A stretch of 55,823 bases of DNA from Antrodiella citrinella (taxonomy: Eukaryota > Basidiomycota > Agaricomycetes > Polyporales > Steccherinaceae). The position numbers and the translations under genes are program-made. Below the pieces are notes generated by a model, which had not been told where the DNA came from, did no database searches, and was given only the letters and a program-made list of their open reading frames with translations. This document shows, piece by piece, positions 45,360-55,823 of this stretch (the stretch's first letter is position 1; every line of letters starts with the position of its first letter). Location: the NCBI GenBank assembly GCA_004802725.1, contig SGPM01000171.1:1-55823 (forward strand), given 5' to 3'.

Positions 45360-45498
45360 CGAAGTGCGTTATAAACGGAAGGAGGCTCCAGCCTCTGGAA
45401 CTCCAGTGTGAATGTGGTGAACTTGAAATTTACGTGGCTATACAAGGGTGAGTGGATAGTTTTTCCATCACACCTATCGTGCTGACGAAGTGCGTCGT
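45322..45498 (+). repeat. Duplicated segment of about 126 nt at the F-box gene end
   Basis: About 45322-45370 and 45448-45498 share GTGAGTG.ATAGT..., a CCATC block and GCTGACGAAGTGCGT in the same order. The bases before them also correspond. A donor-like GTGAGTG opens both copies. Confidence 0.5.
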
Positions 45499-45540
45499 GC
45501 GCGAACTTAGGAGACTGAAATAGCTCGAGGGTGCGTACAG

Positions 45541-45612
45541 TCGGCAGAAAGAGCTAAGTCGGCACAGGGAGCTAAGTTGGCAGAAGGTGCTAAGTCAGCA
45601 GCAAGAGCTAAG
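45541..45612. repeat. 18-nt minisatellite, four units
   Basis: Four consecutive 18-nt units, each a variant of TCGGCAGAAAGAGCTAAG. Being a multiple of three it keeps a frame open (minus strand repeats Ala-Asp/Asn-Leu-Ala-x-x), but no gene context supports translation. Confidence 0.75.
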
Positions 45613-47151
45613 GAGGGAAAGTCAGAAGAAGGAGCGTAGTGGGTTCCGTGGACGGTGGAGATTCTAGCGAGTCTGTCGCGTGAAGTAGGTGTGAGAGGTT
45701 CAGTTAGATCACGCATCAAGTTGGATGTGAATGTGCGTCATACGGCCTAAATCTGCGACTTCAATTTGAGCGATACATTGCTATTCGTACTGAAGAAGCG
45801 AGTGGGATGTGAGAAGAGGAAGCAAAGAGGAATAGCACTCCAGTCCTGCGCCTTATCCCTCTCGCTAGAATAACCACCGACTCTTTGATCAGCTGCAGGA
45901 ACCATTATGGACACCCATAGCACCTTCAATGCTGTCAGACTTCACATGATAAGGACCGCCGGAGTTGGAGAGCAGGGCACAACAGACATTGCTGGTCTAG
46001 GTATCGGTAGTCCTCAAGATAAACAACGTCACCACACTGTCGATGCACCAGAACTGAACTGGAGTATTATGCGAAAAGTGAGCCCCACGCGAATGAGTTT
46101 GATGAAGTCGCCGTAACCCATGGATTGAGTTTAGGGATACTCTATAACCGCTTCAAGGCTCATGGTACGACATATTGGGAGACGAACGGATATATTGCTA
46201 TGCAGTATGTACATGATGTCAGTAAGCTCGCTTGGCAGAAAATGAGGCTGACGTACTCGTTCTAACAACAGTTGACGAGGTCGGCGACGATGGATCCTCT
46301 CCTTGCGCTCGAAAGCCCAAATTCATGCTCGGGTGGCGGTCGTCGGAGTCGTCCGAGCCGTCGTCAGAGGAAACAGCAAAACAAAGCGGGGAGGTCCTGT
46401 TTAGCTAGACGTCATGTGTACAGAGGAAAATTCACCTTTTCGCGTGGCACCACACACCTTCATCGCGGTAACTACTTTGAGTGTCGAGTGCGAATAGTGC
46501 CGACGTTGAACGTGGATAGAATGTATGACTGAAGAGGAATGGTATGTCGGGGGGTGGGAGGTACTAGGAGGAAGAGAGAAGGTGGGGGTTGACGGTGACG
46601 CGCGCGGTGTTACATAGCTTGAGGTTGTGATTTGGTGAGTCGGTCAGCCCCAGCCATCCTCTTCTCGAACAAAAGTGGGAGATGGTTGACCTGGCCCGCG
46701 TGGAACACAGTGAATGCAACGAACGTACAAAGATAGAAGACGCGTATGTACGTTGCTCAGAGACATCGGTTGCCACTAGTGTGAGTGCGGTAGTCCAGGC
46801 CTCAGCATGCATTGATAGGATATGCACGGGATTCCAGAACTCGGTTACGAGACTGCAACGAAACCTGGAGACGTTGAAAGCTGACAGACTGTTCAGATGC
46901 TGGCGAGGGAGTTGTCCGTGCGGGTCCGGATGGCAAAGCAAATGTTCACAAGGACGTCGTGCCTCTTGTGTGTCATCATTTCGTCTGTCGTGGCCCTCAC
47001 TTCTCGCAGACGAGCACGGCGGACAAACGACGCGTCGAGTCGGCGGCCTCCGGACTATGATCAGTGGTTGAGAGAAAGCTGCTAGCAATCCAGCACCAGC
47101 AGACACTCAAGCCGTGCCGACGAGGATTGCGTATGGCGAGGCAGGAAAAAA
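45613..47151. other. Poorly resolved region
   Basis: No gene model is convincing. About 45762-45790 is a copy of a dispersed repeat (see 52051-52785). A stretch at 46272-46410 reads plausibly as an acidic C-terminus on the plus strand (SSESSEPSSEETAKQSGE) but has no supported upstream exons. A 180-codon minus frame at 46564-47106 has no recognisable features. Confidence 0.4.
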
Positions 47152-47158
47152 TATAAAA
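47152..47158 (+). promoter_or_regulatory. TATA box (TATAAAA)
   Basis: TATAAAA lies 64 nt before the alcohol dehydrogenase ATG and is followed by a CT-rich leader. Confidence 0.65.
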
Positions 47159-47215
47159 GATCGGGTGTTCCGTCCAAGCTCGTCTTCTTATCTTCGTCGA
47201 TCTCCCTGACACAAC

Positions 47216-48498
47216 ATGTCCCATCCCGCCAGCTACACCGCCTACGCCTTCACCGAGAAGCTCACCCCGCTGAAGAAGATCACCGTCCCATGGACAGATC
47301 CCAACGAAAACCAGGTCGTCGTCAAAGTCAAGGCTTGCGGTGTCTGCGCCGGGTACGTCCTCGTCAAATCCCCGCACGTTCTAATATTCACGCGCGCCTA
47401 CAGTGACGCCGTCCCCCAGGTCCAAATGTTGCCCGTCGCCCTTCCCCGCATCCCCGGCCACGAGTTCGTCGGCGAGATCGTCGCTGTCGGGCCTGGTGAA
47501 AAGAAGTTCAACGTCGGCGCCATCGTCGGCGGCGGATGGCACGGTGGCCAGTGCTTCGACTGCGCCCAGTGTCGCGTCGGGAAGTTCATCGGGTGCACCA
47601 GCCATATGGCGCATGGTACGCGCATGCACATCCTCTCTCACCCTGTGACTGACCTTTAGGTAGGTATCTCCTTCGACGGTGGGTATGCGGAGTATGTCAC
47701 CATCCGGAGCGAGGCGATCTGTCGGATCCCGGACGGTATGGCGCCTGAGATCGCAGGTCCCCTCCTTTGCGCCGGCGTAACCGTCTTCAGTATGTCTCGC
47801 CTCGTCTCCCAGCCCCGACATTTCCGCTAACAACCCCCACAGACGGCCTTCGCAACGTCAACATCCGCCCCGGAGACATCGTCGCCGTCCACGGCATCGG
47901 GTAAGCATCTCCTCTCCCCCCTCCTCGCAACTCACCTCACCCACCCTGCAGCGGCCTCGGCCACCTCGGGATCCAATTCGCCACCAAGATGGGCTACCGC
48001 GCCGTCGCCCTCTCCTCTGGCCCCGCCAAACGCGCCGACGCGCTCGCCTTCGGCGCCATCGCGTACCTCGACGGGTCCGCCGTCGACCAGGCCGCCGAGC
48101 TGCAGAAGCTCGGCGGCGCAAAGGTCATATTGCTGTGTGCGCCCACGTCCGCCGTCGCGCCGCTCTTGCAGGGCTTGGCGTACGATGGCACGTTGCTGGT
48201 CTTGGCGGCGGGGATGGAGGAGACCGGGGTCAACCTTTGTGAGTGCTCTCCCGGCATCAGCACTGCGGTGGGAGTCTGACTGACTTTGTTCCCAGTCTCG
48301 CTCGTGGCGAATCGCACGACGATCCGCGGGTGGCCCTCCGGCTCGGCCCAGGACTCGGAAGACTGTCTGGCGTTCGCGCAGCAGTTTGGCATCGAGCCGA
48401 CCGTGCAGCGGTTCCCGCTCGACAAGGCGCAGGAGGCGTTTACTTCGAGGAGCTCCGCGCGGTACAGGGCCGTCATCATGCCCGAGTTGAAGATCTGA
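47216..48498 (+). CDS. Zinc-type alcohol dehydrogenase (MDR family)
   Basis: Exons 47216-47352, 47404-47615, 47664-47789, 47843-47900, 47952-48238 and 48296-48498; 340 residues, usual for fungal ADHs. Catalytic zinc ligands are Cys in KACGVCAGD, His-Glu in IPGHEFVGE and Cys in AGPLLCAGVTVF. The structural zinc is held by CFDCAQCRVGKFIGC (four Cys). The NAD(P)-binding Rossmann loop is GIGGLGHLGIQFA. Where Adh1-type enzymes have Cys-His-Thr/Ser-Asp in the first motif, this protein has Cys-Ala-Gly-Asp, so the proton relay differs and the substrate may not be ethanol. Splicing is in phase throughout. A strong TATA and pyrimidine-rich leader suggest good expression. Confidence 0.92.
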
Positions 48499-50110
48499 GG
48501 CGAAGGTTTTGTTGACTGTGTACATCCCATCATGGGGCAGTTTTGGTGGCGAAGAAAAGGTTGAGGTTGTGTTTGTAGATTGTTGTCCAGAATCAGAGCT
48601 CGTGTACGTTCTATGTATACCTTCGAAGCGTCGTGCATATGCAAGGTCCGCGACCCGCCGATCAACTGCCTACCAAAATACGATCGCGACCTCTGATCTA
48701 CCGTCGGTCTTGAACCCCAGTGAAAACTAACTCCTTTGTCCAGCCTTACATACCCTGATCCATCCTTATCTCGCGGATTCTCAGGATCGATCTGGGCTGG
48801 GCAAAAATATTTGGGTCGCGTAAGAGAATCTTCGCTCATTCTCGCTCATCTTCGTCAAGACAGATGGCAGATACAGTAAGATGGTATGTCTGCACTCATC
48901 CTACCCTATCTGCACGTACCTGTCACCAATTCGCTCACCCCGACTTCGCCCACCTCATCTGCGCCTGTCTGCACCCATCCTTGCCGTCCTGTACCAGCCG
49001 CATCCAGCCGCTCCCATCCTCTCACCGTGCTTCCCCGTACAACCCATCCTGCTCTCGCTGCTCTGTGCTCGTATCCTCGTCCATCCGCTCGCGTCTACAC
49101 AAATCCGGCGCCGGCACCGGCGCCGTTCCCAGCAGTACACCATGTACGCTGTACGAAGCCCCGAAAACGATCTATACATGAGACACTATCAGCAGTGTTT
49201 GTTAGTGATTCGAAGGAATACGTACCATTACGCGGAGAGCCTCCCGACGCAGCACCGTGCATTCTGAACAGATGATTCAGTTGTTGAGTTCGCGTGCGGC
49301 GTTAACAAATCATGTATGCGTACCTTTGTTCGTACGACATATACCGTGGGTCAGAATGCCGGTGCTCGCAAGGTATGATGTTGCCTACGTACGCGTGTTG
49401 CTGAAAATTACACGAGTCAGTTATTATATCAGTTCACACGTCTGCACTCACAGTAGATGGGCACTACATAACGTAAAGACCTGCACAACGCGGCGCGAGT
49501 AGGACATTGCAAGTACGATTCTGAGCAAAGCGCGTGAGTCAACGCAAACGAAGATGAATGAGTAAGACACAGACTCCTTATTGCCTATCTAACTTGACGA
49601 ACAATGACATGAGTATATGCGCGCCCAACAGATGCTTACCTGCATGCTATGGACGTGAGATACATCTCAGAAGATGGCTGCCGAGGACTGAAGATATGCA
49701 GGTCATGCGAGAGGACGATTTCATCTGCCGAATCTTCGGATACTGCCGGTTGGCTACCAGCGAAGAGTTAATTTTCACTGCGACCACATACCCATCTACA
49801 AAACGTAGATTCCTAGAATCCTACAAACCCAAGACTCACACCTAGCAACGCGTTCCCACTCTCGGAGACGTCGCGCCGTCGCTGTCACCCGCAGGTCGCC
49901 TGATCATGCAGTACACGCAGTTCCTCCTTTTGCAACCGTTCAACCTCCAAAAAGACTATCCTTCTTCAGATTACCCGAGGCATTCTTGATTTCTTGACCT
50001 CGCACGTTTGTTCGTCTCGGGTGACTCCGGGCGTGTATAAGACTCACAGTCACCGAACGACGATGGAGTGGCTACTGGACACCCTCTGGGTTTGGTCGAG
50101 TCTCGTCAGA
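48499..50110. other. 1.6-kb intergenic region
   Basis: No gene is seen. About 48880-49130 is C/T-rich on the plus strand with overlapping open frames in all three registers, a composition effect. The last 120 nt form the acid phosphatase promoter. Confidence 0.45.
50036..50041 (+). promoter_or_regulatory. TATA box (TATAAG)
   Basis: TATAAG lies 75 nt before the ATG at 50111, supporting that start over the in-frame ATG at 50063. Confidence 0.45.
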
Positions 50111-52050
50111 ATGCGATACCGCGACTTTGCATTCAAGTACGTCTCCTACACCCTCCTCTTCTGCTCCCCTCATTCTGACGTCCTCATAGGAAGCTCCTTG
50201 TCTACCTCGCCTTAACCTCCGCCACATCTACCTCAGGCCCCACGGACGACGCCCCGCAACCGGGCCGGAATACCACCGCGTTCCCTACCGTCATATCGTC
50301 CCCGCTCGGGGTGTATAATTCGTCAAGGACGCCGGGGGCGTTTGCGTGGAACACGTACAATTATTGCAACGCGCCGCACGTCAATGCCGCGCACTACGTC
50401 GAGGTGGGTAACGAGCGGTCAGCGGAGTTGGTGTATCTGAACGTCGTGATGCGGCATCACAAGGTGCGTCCCCTACACCCTTCGCAGCTCCATACTTACT
50501 GAGGTCATCCACTGTATTCACTTTATTCACTCCAAACCTACCCTCCGAATTCAGAGGACCCCAGACAACCTGTACCTAGAAGAGAACAGCGTGAACCGCG
50601 TCCCGTGGGACTGCGCCGACTACGACGAGTTCTCGTACGGCGGACCGGGAGGCGCGGCGGTGTACCACGCGACGCACACCCCGGCGTGGCACCCGTTTAT
50701 TAGTCTGATATGGAACGGGACGTGCGATGAGGGACAGTTGACGAGGGAGGGGTTGGAGGATGCGATCCAGCATGGGAAGGTACGCACCCAGTCTACACCC
50801 TTCTCTTCAGGGGACGAGAGAGAATGCTGACATTTTGGTAGGACTTTTGGAGCGTGTATGCGACGAAACTGGGGTTCCTGCGCACGGTGAACCCGGCGGA
50901 CATCTTCGTGCGCACGTCGACAGAGACGCGGACGTTCGAGGTCGCGGGCGGGATGCTCGCGGGGATGGACCCTGCGATGGTCAACCAGAGCTTTCCAGTG
51001 CACAACCAGCCTTCTCCCGTACGTCTCTCCTTTCATTCAGTAGGTACTCGGGTGAAACTGATCAGGCACATGGCTGGAGCAGATCGACAACGTCGCGCCG
51101 AACTACGCGTGCCCCGGGGCGGACGCCATCCGGGACGCGTACCAGAGCGTGCCCGCGTGGACGGACCACCTCGCGTCAAACCAGACGTTGAAGAACCGGC
51201 TCGACGCGCTGCTGGGCACCGCCGGGTTGAGTGCTTGGTCCACTTGGTGTACGTTCTTCCATCTCCGTCGTGTCCGTGTGTATGTGTGTGGTTGGTTGAC
51301 GCGGGTGTGGTGCAGACGACCATTTCTTCGACACCTTCAGCTCGAGGACGTGTCACGGACACCCGCTGCCGTGCAATGGCACCACGGGCGTGTGCGTGTC
51401 CGAGGCGGACGCGGCGCATGTCTTTGGGATCGGGGACTGGGAATACAAGTAAGTTTTTCTGCACGACACTCAATTGACTGTCTCATTCTGCTTCCAGCTA
51501 CATATGGAACACGGCCGAGAACGCGACGACGTACAACCAACTTACCTTTGGCGTGTTCTTCCAGGAACTCGCCATGAACTTCCGCGCATTCCAGGCTCAC
51601 TCCCAACTTGCCTCGCTCACCACCGTGACCGACGCCAATACCAATTCCACAACTCAAGTTCAATCTGACACCTCGCAATCGAAGCCACAGCCACCGAAGC
51701 TGCACTTGACGGTGGGGCACGACGGGAGCATGATCCGCCTCGCGTCCGGCTTGGGGCTAGGGAAGATCCAGCCGCTGAGGTGGCCCGCTCTGGGGTCCGA
51801 GATCGTCATGGAGGTGCGTTTGCATTTTGTGCCTCCATACATCTCGTCGTCGTCGTTCTTGCTGCTGATTGTTGATTGTTGGGTGGTCTAGGTGTGGCAA
51901 GAAAAGACAGGCTCGCGCGGGCAGTTCGTCAGGGTGCTGCATGAAGGCTTGCCGGTGTCGACGCTCGAGTGGGTCCCGCTAGAAAGTTTTATACAGTTGG
52001 TCCAGAGTCAGGTCCCCCCGAATATCTTTAAGACTTGTACTCAGTCCTAG
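50111..52050 (+). CDS. Secreted histidine acid phosphatase
   Basis: Exons 50111-50136, 50190-50463, 50555-50779, 50842-51018, 51083-51248, 51316-51448, 51498-51813 and 51892-52050; 491 residues. The N-terminus (MRYRDFAFKKLLVYLALTSA) is a signal peptide. The catalytic RHxxRxP motif is MRHHKRTPDN; it is assembled across an intron. The second active-site motif is HD in LTVGHDGSM. Several Asn-x-Ser/Thr sites (YNSSRT, WNGTCD, CNGTTG) and paired cysteines fit secretion. The family hydrolyses phosphomonoesters at acid pH outside the cell, with the first His phosphorylated; phytase activity cannot be inferred. The acceptor at 51082, not 51065, keeps the frame. Confidence 0.9.
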
Positions 52051-52785
52051 CAGGTGGCGTGGCGTGCTGGATAGTGTATTGGATGTGCGTCGAGATAGAA
52101 GACGAAATGCACGAGAGGTTGAACGATACAGCGCTGTTCGTATAGAGGTGCGTGAAGAGGAAGAGAAGAGATCAGGAACAGTGAGATGAGAACGTAACCC
52201 AAGCACGAACAGCACGAACAGGAAGCGATGAGAGAGATGAGATCGATGAGGTGACCGCGTGTTCATTACAGCCAGCTCTGGCTGCGAGACAATGCCCTGA
52301 GCCCGGCTTCTTTCCAGTAGATCTCCAAAGACTTTGTGGACCTGTTCGTAGTATCAGACAGCAGCAATGAGCGTGTTATAGATCCACGTACCTTTTTCGA
52401 CGAGCCAGCTGGTCGAGTCCAGTCCCCTCAATATATTTGAGACTTGTAGGGTCTTAACAGGGTAGACACGACGAGCTTGAAGGGGTGTGTGACACTAGAC
52501 TCAGTAGTATATTGGATGTGCGTTGAGATAGAGAAGGGAAAGCAAGAGCAGTTGAACGATACAGCGCTATTCGTACACAGGTGCATGGAGAAGCGAGTAA
52601 GGAAGAAACAGAACAGTAAAATGAGGACGAAGCCAACAGACGGGTACGAGCGTGAGGAGGAAGAGAGAGATGAAAGCCAGTAGGAATGTAGATCCCAGAA
52701 AAAGTCCCGTAAGCTGTTCCGCCACCAAGAAACTTAGAAAGATGGAACAAGAACAAAAGAAGATAGAACCCAAACCCGTGATTGG
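52051..52785. repeat. Spacer with two copies of a dispersed repeat
   Basis: About 52015-52160 and 52430-52580 share AATAT.TTT.AGACTTGTA, TATTGGATGTGCGT.GAGATAG, GTTGAACGATACAGCGCT and TTCGTA in order. The first copy overlaps the last codons of the acid phosphatase. A shorter relative lies at about 45762-45790. No gene is seen. Confidence 0.6.
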
Positions 52786-54945
52786 TCACGCATACGAAAA
52801 CTCGGACGGGCTCCTCCACTCGCAATCCGCACAATCGTAGCACTCCAACCACTCCTTCGAGTTATACATCGTCCGCCCCTTCGGCCACTCCTCGACCACC
52901 ACCTCGCCGTTTCCGTCCCGCGTGATCGTGTAGTAGTCGTCCTCGACGCGCGCGAGGCGGACAGTGGGNAACCCTTGTTCGATCACTCGTGCGAGGTCGG
53001 CGATCCGGGTCTGGCAGAATCCGATGAACTTGAGGTCGGGTGGGAGGCCCGCACGGAGTTGCTGTGTGAGAGTCATCAGTATGGACGGTGGTATTCAATG
53101 ATAAGAGAGAAGAACGTACTGAGACGAAGGCGGGCGTGTCCGTCGTCGGGACAGAGTGCAATGTCAACGACTGGACGCTCCGAGGGACAAGCCACATCGC
53201 AACCGCAGCAGCGACGTCCTTCGGCAGCGTCGCCGTCAGACTACGCAGGTTGACGAGAGACGGCAGAACGCCCCACACGTTGGCGTCGTATCCCAGACGT
53301 TTGTGCGCGTACTCAGCGGAGGGGACAGTCAGCTGCAGCATATGTAAATCCACCCTGCCTCTCAGAAACTCGGAGATCGCGGGGAATAGGTCTGTATCGT
53401 TGACGCGGTACCCGAGGAGCGCAAGCGAGAAGTGTTTGAGGAATGGTAACGAATTCAGATTGTCCCGGAAGGCACCCGACGCCGTACACTCCAGTACGCA
53501 TTTGAGGCGAAGTGATTCCAGCTGGTGGCCGTCGTTGAGGATATCACTGAGCGCGCTGGAGTCCGCGTGGAACGTACCCAGGAAGTCGAGGTGTGTGAGG
53601 TTGCGAATGGAGATGACCTCAGAGGGGAACGCCCAGTTCAGGTTTTGGATATGGATGGTGCGAATGGAACCTTGATTCCGAGAGAGAAATTCGTTGACTT
53701 CCGTAGGGCTATCGCCGGTCGAGCAGTATGCGAACTGTGTGATGTGTTTGAACTTGGGGATTTGGAGCTCACCAGTGCCGTCAGAAGGACTGCAGAGCAT
53801 CGTCAGCGTAATCTCAAGGATGGAAAACGTCAAACTCACTGCAGAGACAACCCCGAGAGACGATAATGTGCCGATTCCAAGACTTTCAGGAAACCCACAA
53901 TATCCCTCCAACGCATGGAGCAATGTACATTCTTTAAATTCTTCATTTTCGGTAGGGCGTTGGCCAACATGCCTAATTCGGTGTCAATGGTTTCGCTCGC
54001 CACGTCATCTGGAGATATCACACCTGTTTGAAAAGACATGGGCACCACCTCACGACCTGGTACGAAGACGCGCAGGGTCTTGATAATATTGGCGAAGGCA
54101 TTATCGGTAATCACTCGGGTCAGAATATCTGCGCTGCGCTGGGAATTCCACTTGTCCGAGCCTGTGTCGAAGTCAATGGGGATTTGCAAATTCGACTGAA
54201 CATAACCACTGCACCGAAATGGAGGTCGATTCTACGGAACAACGTTTGACTGGCGATGCGAGAAAGAACGTGAGGTACTGAAAGAAGCGTCTTGAGGTCT
54301 CGCCGAGGCAGCCACATAGCAATCTGACGCCATATTTCTGTGGAGAACCCGGGAAGTCCCCGTCTTGTCACTATCGCCTGCAGAAAGTGACGATGGTAGG
54401 CACAACTGTCAGACTGGGCCCCCGCAATGACGACGACGACGACGTACCTTGCCTGGGAGCGCTGTTGCATGGGTCATGAGCAGTGACCTTGCTTCAGCAT
54501 GCTCGGGGTCAAGGACCAAAATTGCTTCGAGGTCTATAAACGCAAGCATCAGATGCCGCCTCGACTGAGAGTAGGCTCCATCTAGACTGGACTCGACCTT
54601 GATTTGCACACACTTGCAGACCCACGGTCAATCTGGACTTTGCTCGCAGCAAGCGCGCTTGGGCTGCATTTTCAGGTGACAAGTTTGGTACGGACAGACA
54701 CGACTGGATCGCATTCTCGATGAGGTTCCTCGAGCTGGAGATCGCGGGGTAGCAAATAATGGGGCGGGGGTGACGAAAGGGGTTTGTAAGAAGGGATCAT
54801 CTGATACGCAGGGAAGTGAGACCGACCGTTCTATTGGGACATGTTGCATAGCATACAGCAAAACATCGGCCTTGCGTTCATCTGTAAGGCTAGAAGTGAC
54901 GTCTCGGAGACTTGCGTCCAGGATCCTGGGATTGAACACGCTCAT
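52786..54945 (-). CDS. TPR-like / F-box / LRR protein
   Basis: On the minus strand a short helical N-terminal part is followed by a TPR-like helix pair (AFIDLEAILVLDPEHAEARS). An intron (GTACGT...GCAG) then leads to the F-box (LPGFSTEIWRQIAMWLPRRD, DLKTLLSVPHVLSRIAS, LFRRIDLHFG). A long LRR-like part has repeated Leu-rich units (NLTHLDFLG, QLESLRLKC, NLRSLTATL, SVQSLTLHS). The last exon, 53061..52786, joins in phase after ...PAFVS at 53120 and ends SEFSYA. One N lies within it. This arrangement is a recognised expanded family in agaric genomes, expected to act in SCF ubiquitin ligases. Exact limits of the first exons (54376-54945) are tentative. Confidence 0.7.
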
Positions 54946-55823
54946 GGCTGCTGGTCACGCTCCTGATAGACGTACTACAAATTCATGAGTCAAAACGAGT
55001 ATAGACTTGTATGGAAATGACGGGGCGCACCTTGCACTTTTCTCTAATTATTTCGTCTCGTCCAGCCACCACACACGGGGTCTCCGTTTGAATCAGGCCC
55101 ACCTGGGCGTACTCTCGAACAGAACTCCCTCCTTCCAAGGCAGTGCTGGGTGCGTGCAATGCGTTCAAGTTCCCCCCGACGATAAGTTGTGAAATGGCCT
55201 AGTGGATGTTGGGATCAAAGGGCGGGATTTTGAGAACTGCACAGGTCAAGTAGATAAAGTTGCGTTCGACGATTCCCACTCCAGAATTGCCAGAATTGCC
55301 CCACGATTCGGATTCAAATTCCAATTTGTCCTGCTGCGATCACGTGCACCACGGCCTCTTTGATGCCTTCATGTTGTCTGCTGGTCGCAACATACACCTT
55401 CTCTTGAGCTTCTCGTCACGAACGGTACAGCTTTCAGTCTCCAATTTCACCCGCTCCCAGGGACCAGGACCACATCTCTGAGGAAGTCCTGCTTTCAGCG
55501 GGCCGAGTTGCCGATCATCCTCATATTTAGGGCCCGGGACATCTCTTGATCACTGTCGACAAGAACACCATCGTCTATGTACTACTAGCGTAGCTGTTGT
55601 CTTGGGCGACCTGCTCGTCGCATGATTTCCTGATTCCGCTTGATGAGGGGTGGTCACACGAGTCCCCGACGTTGTGTGACGTCNTCTACGGAGCCCATAC
55701 TCAACGACTTGCTCTCATATCCAGCAGTACTGGTCTCGGTGAGTTTCTGAAACGTTCATGACATGCCTACTACTGACTCATATCGTCATTACCTGGCAAC
55801 TCGGTCCGCGTTAGGAACGAAAA
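54946..55823. other. Window end, no gene recognised
   Basis: Upstream of the F-box gene. Short open frames only (55007-55192 and 55260-55481 on the plus strand) without domains. One N lies at about 55684. A gene could begin beyond the window. Confidence 0.4.

Noticed and set aside
46564..47106. 180-codon minus frame upstream of the alcohol dehydrogenase
   Set aside because: No recognisable domain or signal peptide, and it runs up to within 50 nt of the ADH TATA box; kept only as part of the unresolved region.
48864..49275. Overlapping Pro/Ser/His-rich plus frames in a C/T-rich tract
   Set aside because: Low-complexity composition leaves several frames open; no splice-consistent extension or domain.
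1..55823. A biosynthetic or defence gene cluster
   Set aside because: Neighbouring genes belong to unrelated pathways (translation, TCA cycle, DNA repair, wall, iron uptake); no synthetase, P450 group or NLR-type gene was recognised.

Overview
The window reads as nuclear DNA of a filamentous basidiomycete, probably Agaricomycetes. Genes lie on both strands at roughly one per 2 kb and carry many introns, most of them 45-70 nt. The gene content is typical of that group: F-box/LRR and TPR-F-box proteins, a DUF7729-type wall protein, a two-domain-type CHO2 relative, a siderophore transporter, and serine/proline-rich orphan proteins. Exon structures below were worked out by eye from splice sites and reading frame; no alignment or database search was run.

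Layout. 0.3-6.7 kb: a DUF202 membrane protein (-), an orphan protein (+), and a 14-exon siderophore-iron transporter (+) with an iron-GATA-like site upstream. 7.1-12.9 kb: two tandem minus-strand paralogues with a six-cysteine cluster and a C-terminal coiled coil, plus a frameshifted relic of a third copy. 13.8-21.5 kb: housekeeping and secreted genes, namely DUF7729 wall protein (-), cyanamide hydratase-like HD protein (+), eEF1B subunit (+), F-box protein (-) and the mitochondrial insertase OXA1 (+). 22.6-25.8 kb: a tandem pair of Ser/Pro-rich orphan genes with matching TATA boxes. 26.8-33.9 kb: a zinc deaminase, a stand-alone C-terminal half of the phosphatidylethanolamine methyltransferase CHO2, and mitochondrial aconitase (all -). 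34.8-41.0 kb: a Kre9/Knh1-like GPI protein (-), a dual-specificity phosphatase (+), a broken-looking orphan gene (-) and the DNA-repair enzyme TDP1 (-). 41.4-43.1 kb: two MsrA genes arranged tail to tail. 43.4-45.4 kb: an F-box gene interrupted by an assembly gap. 47.2-55 kb: a zinc alcohol dehydrogenase (+), a secreted histidine acid phosphatase (+) and a TPR/F-box/LRR gene (-).

There is no operon-like logic or biosynthetic cluster. Several genes serve mitochondria (OXA1, aconitase, one MsrA) or the wall and secretome (DUF7729, Kre9-like, acid phosphatase). The most unusual signals are: the truncated but splice-perfect CHO2 half; the uncharacterised Cys6/coiled-coil family; and two separate paralogue pairs in which one copy uses a GC intron donor where the other keeps GT. 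Very small exons (8-18 nt) recur.
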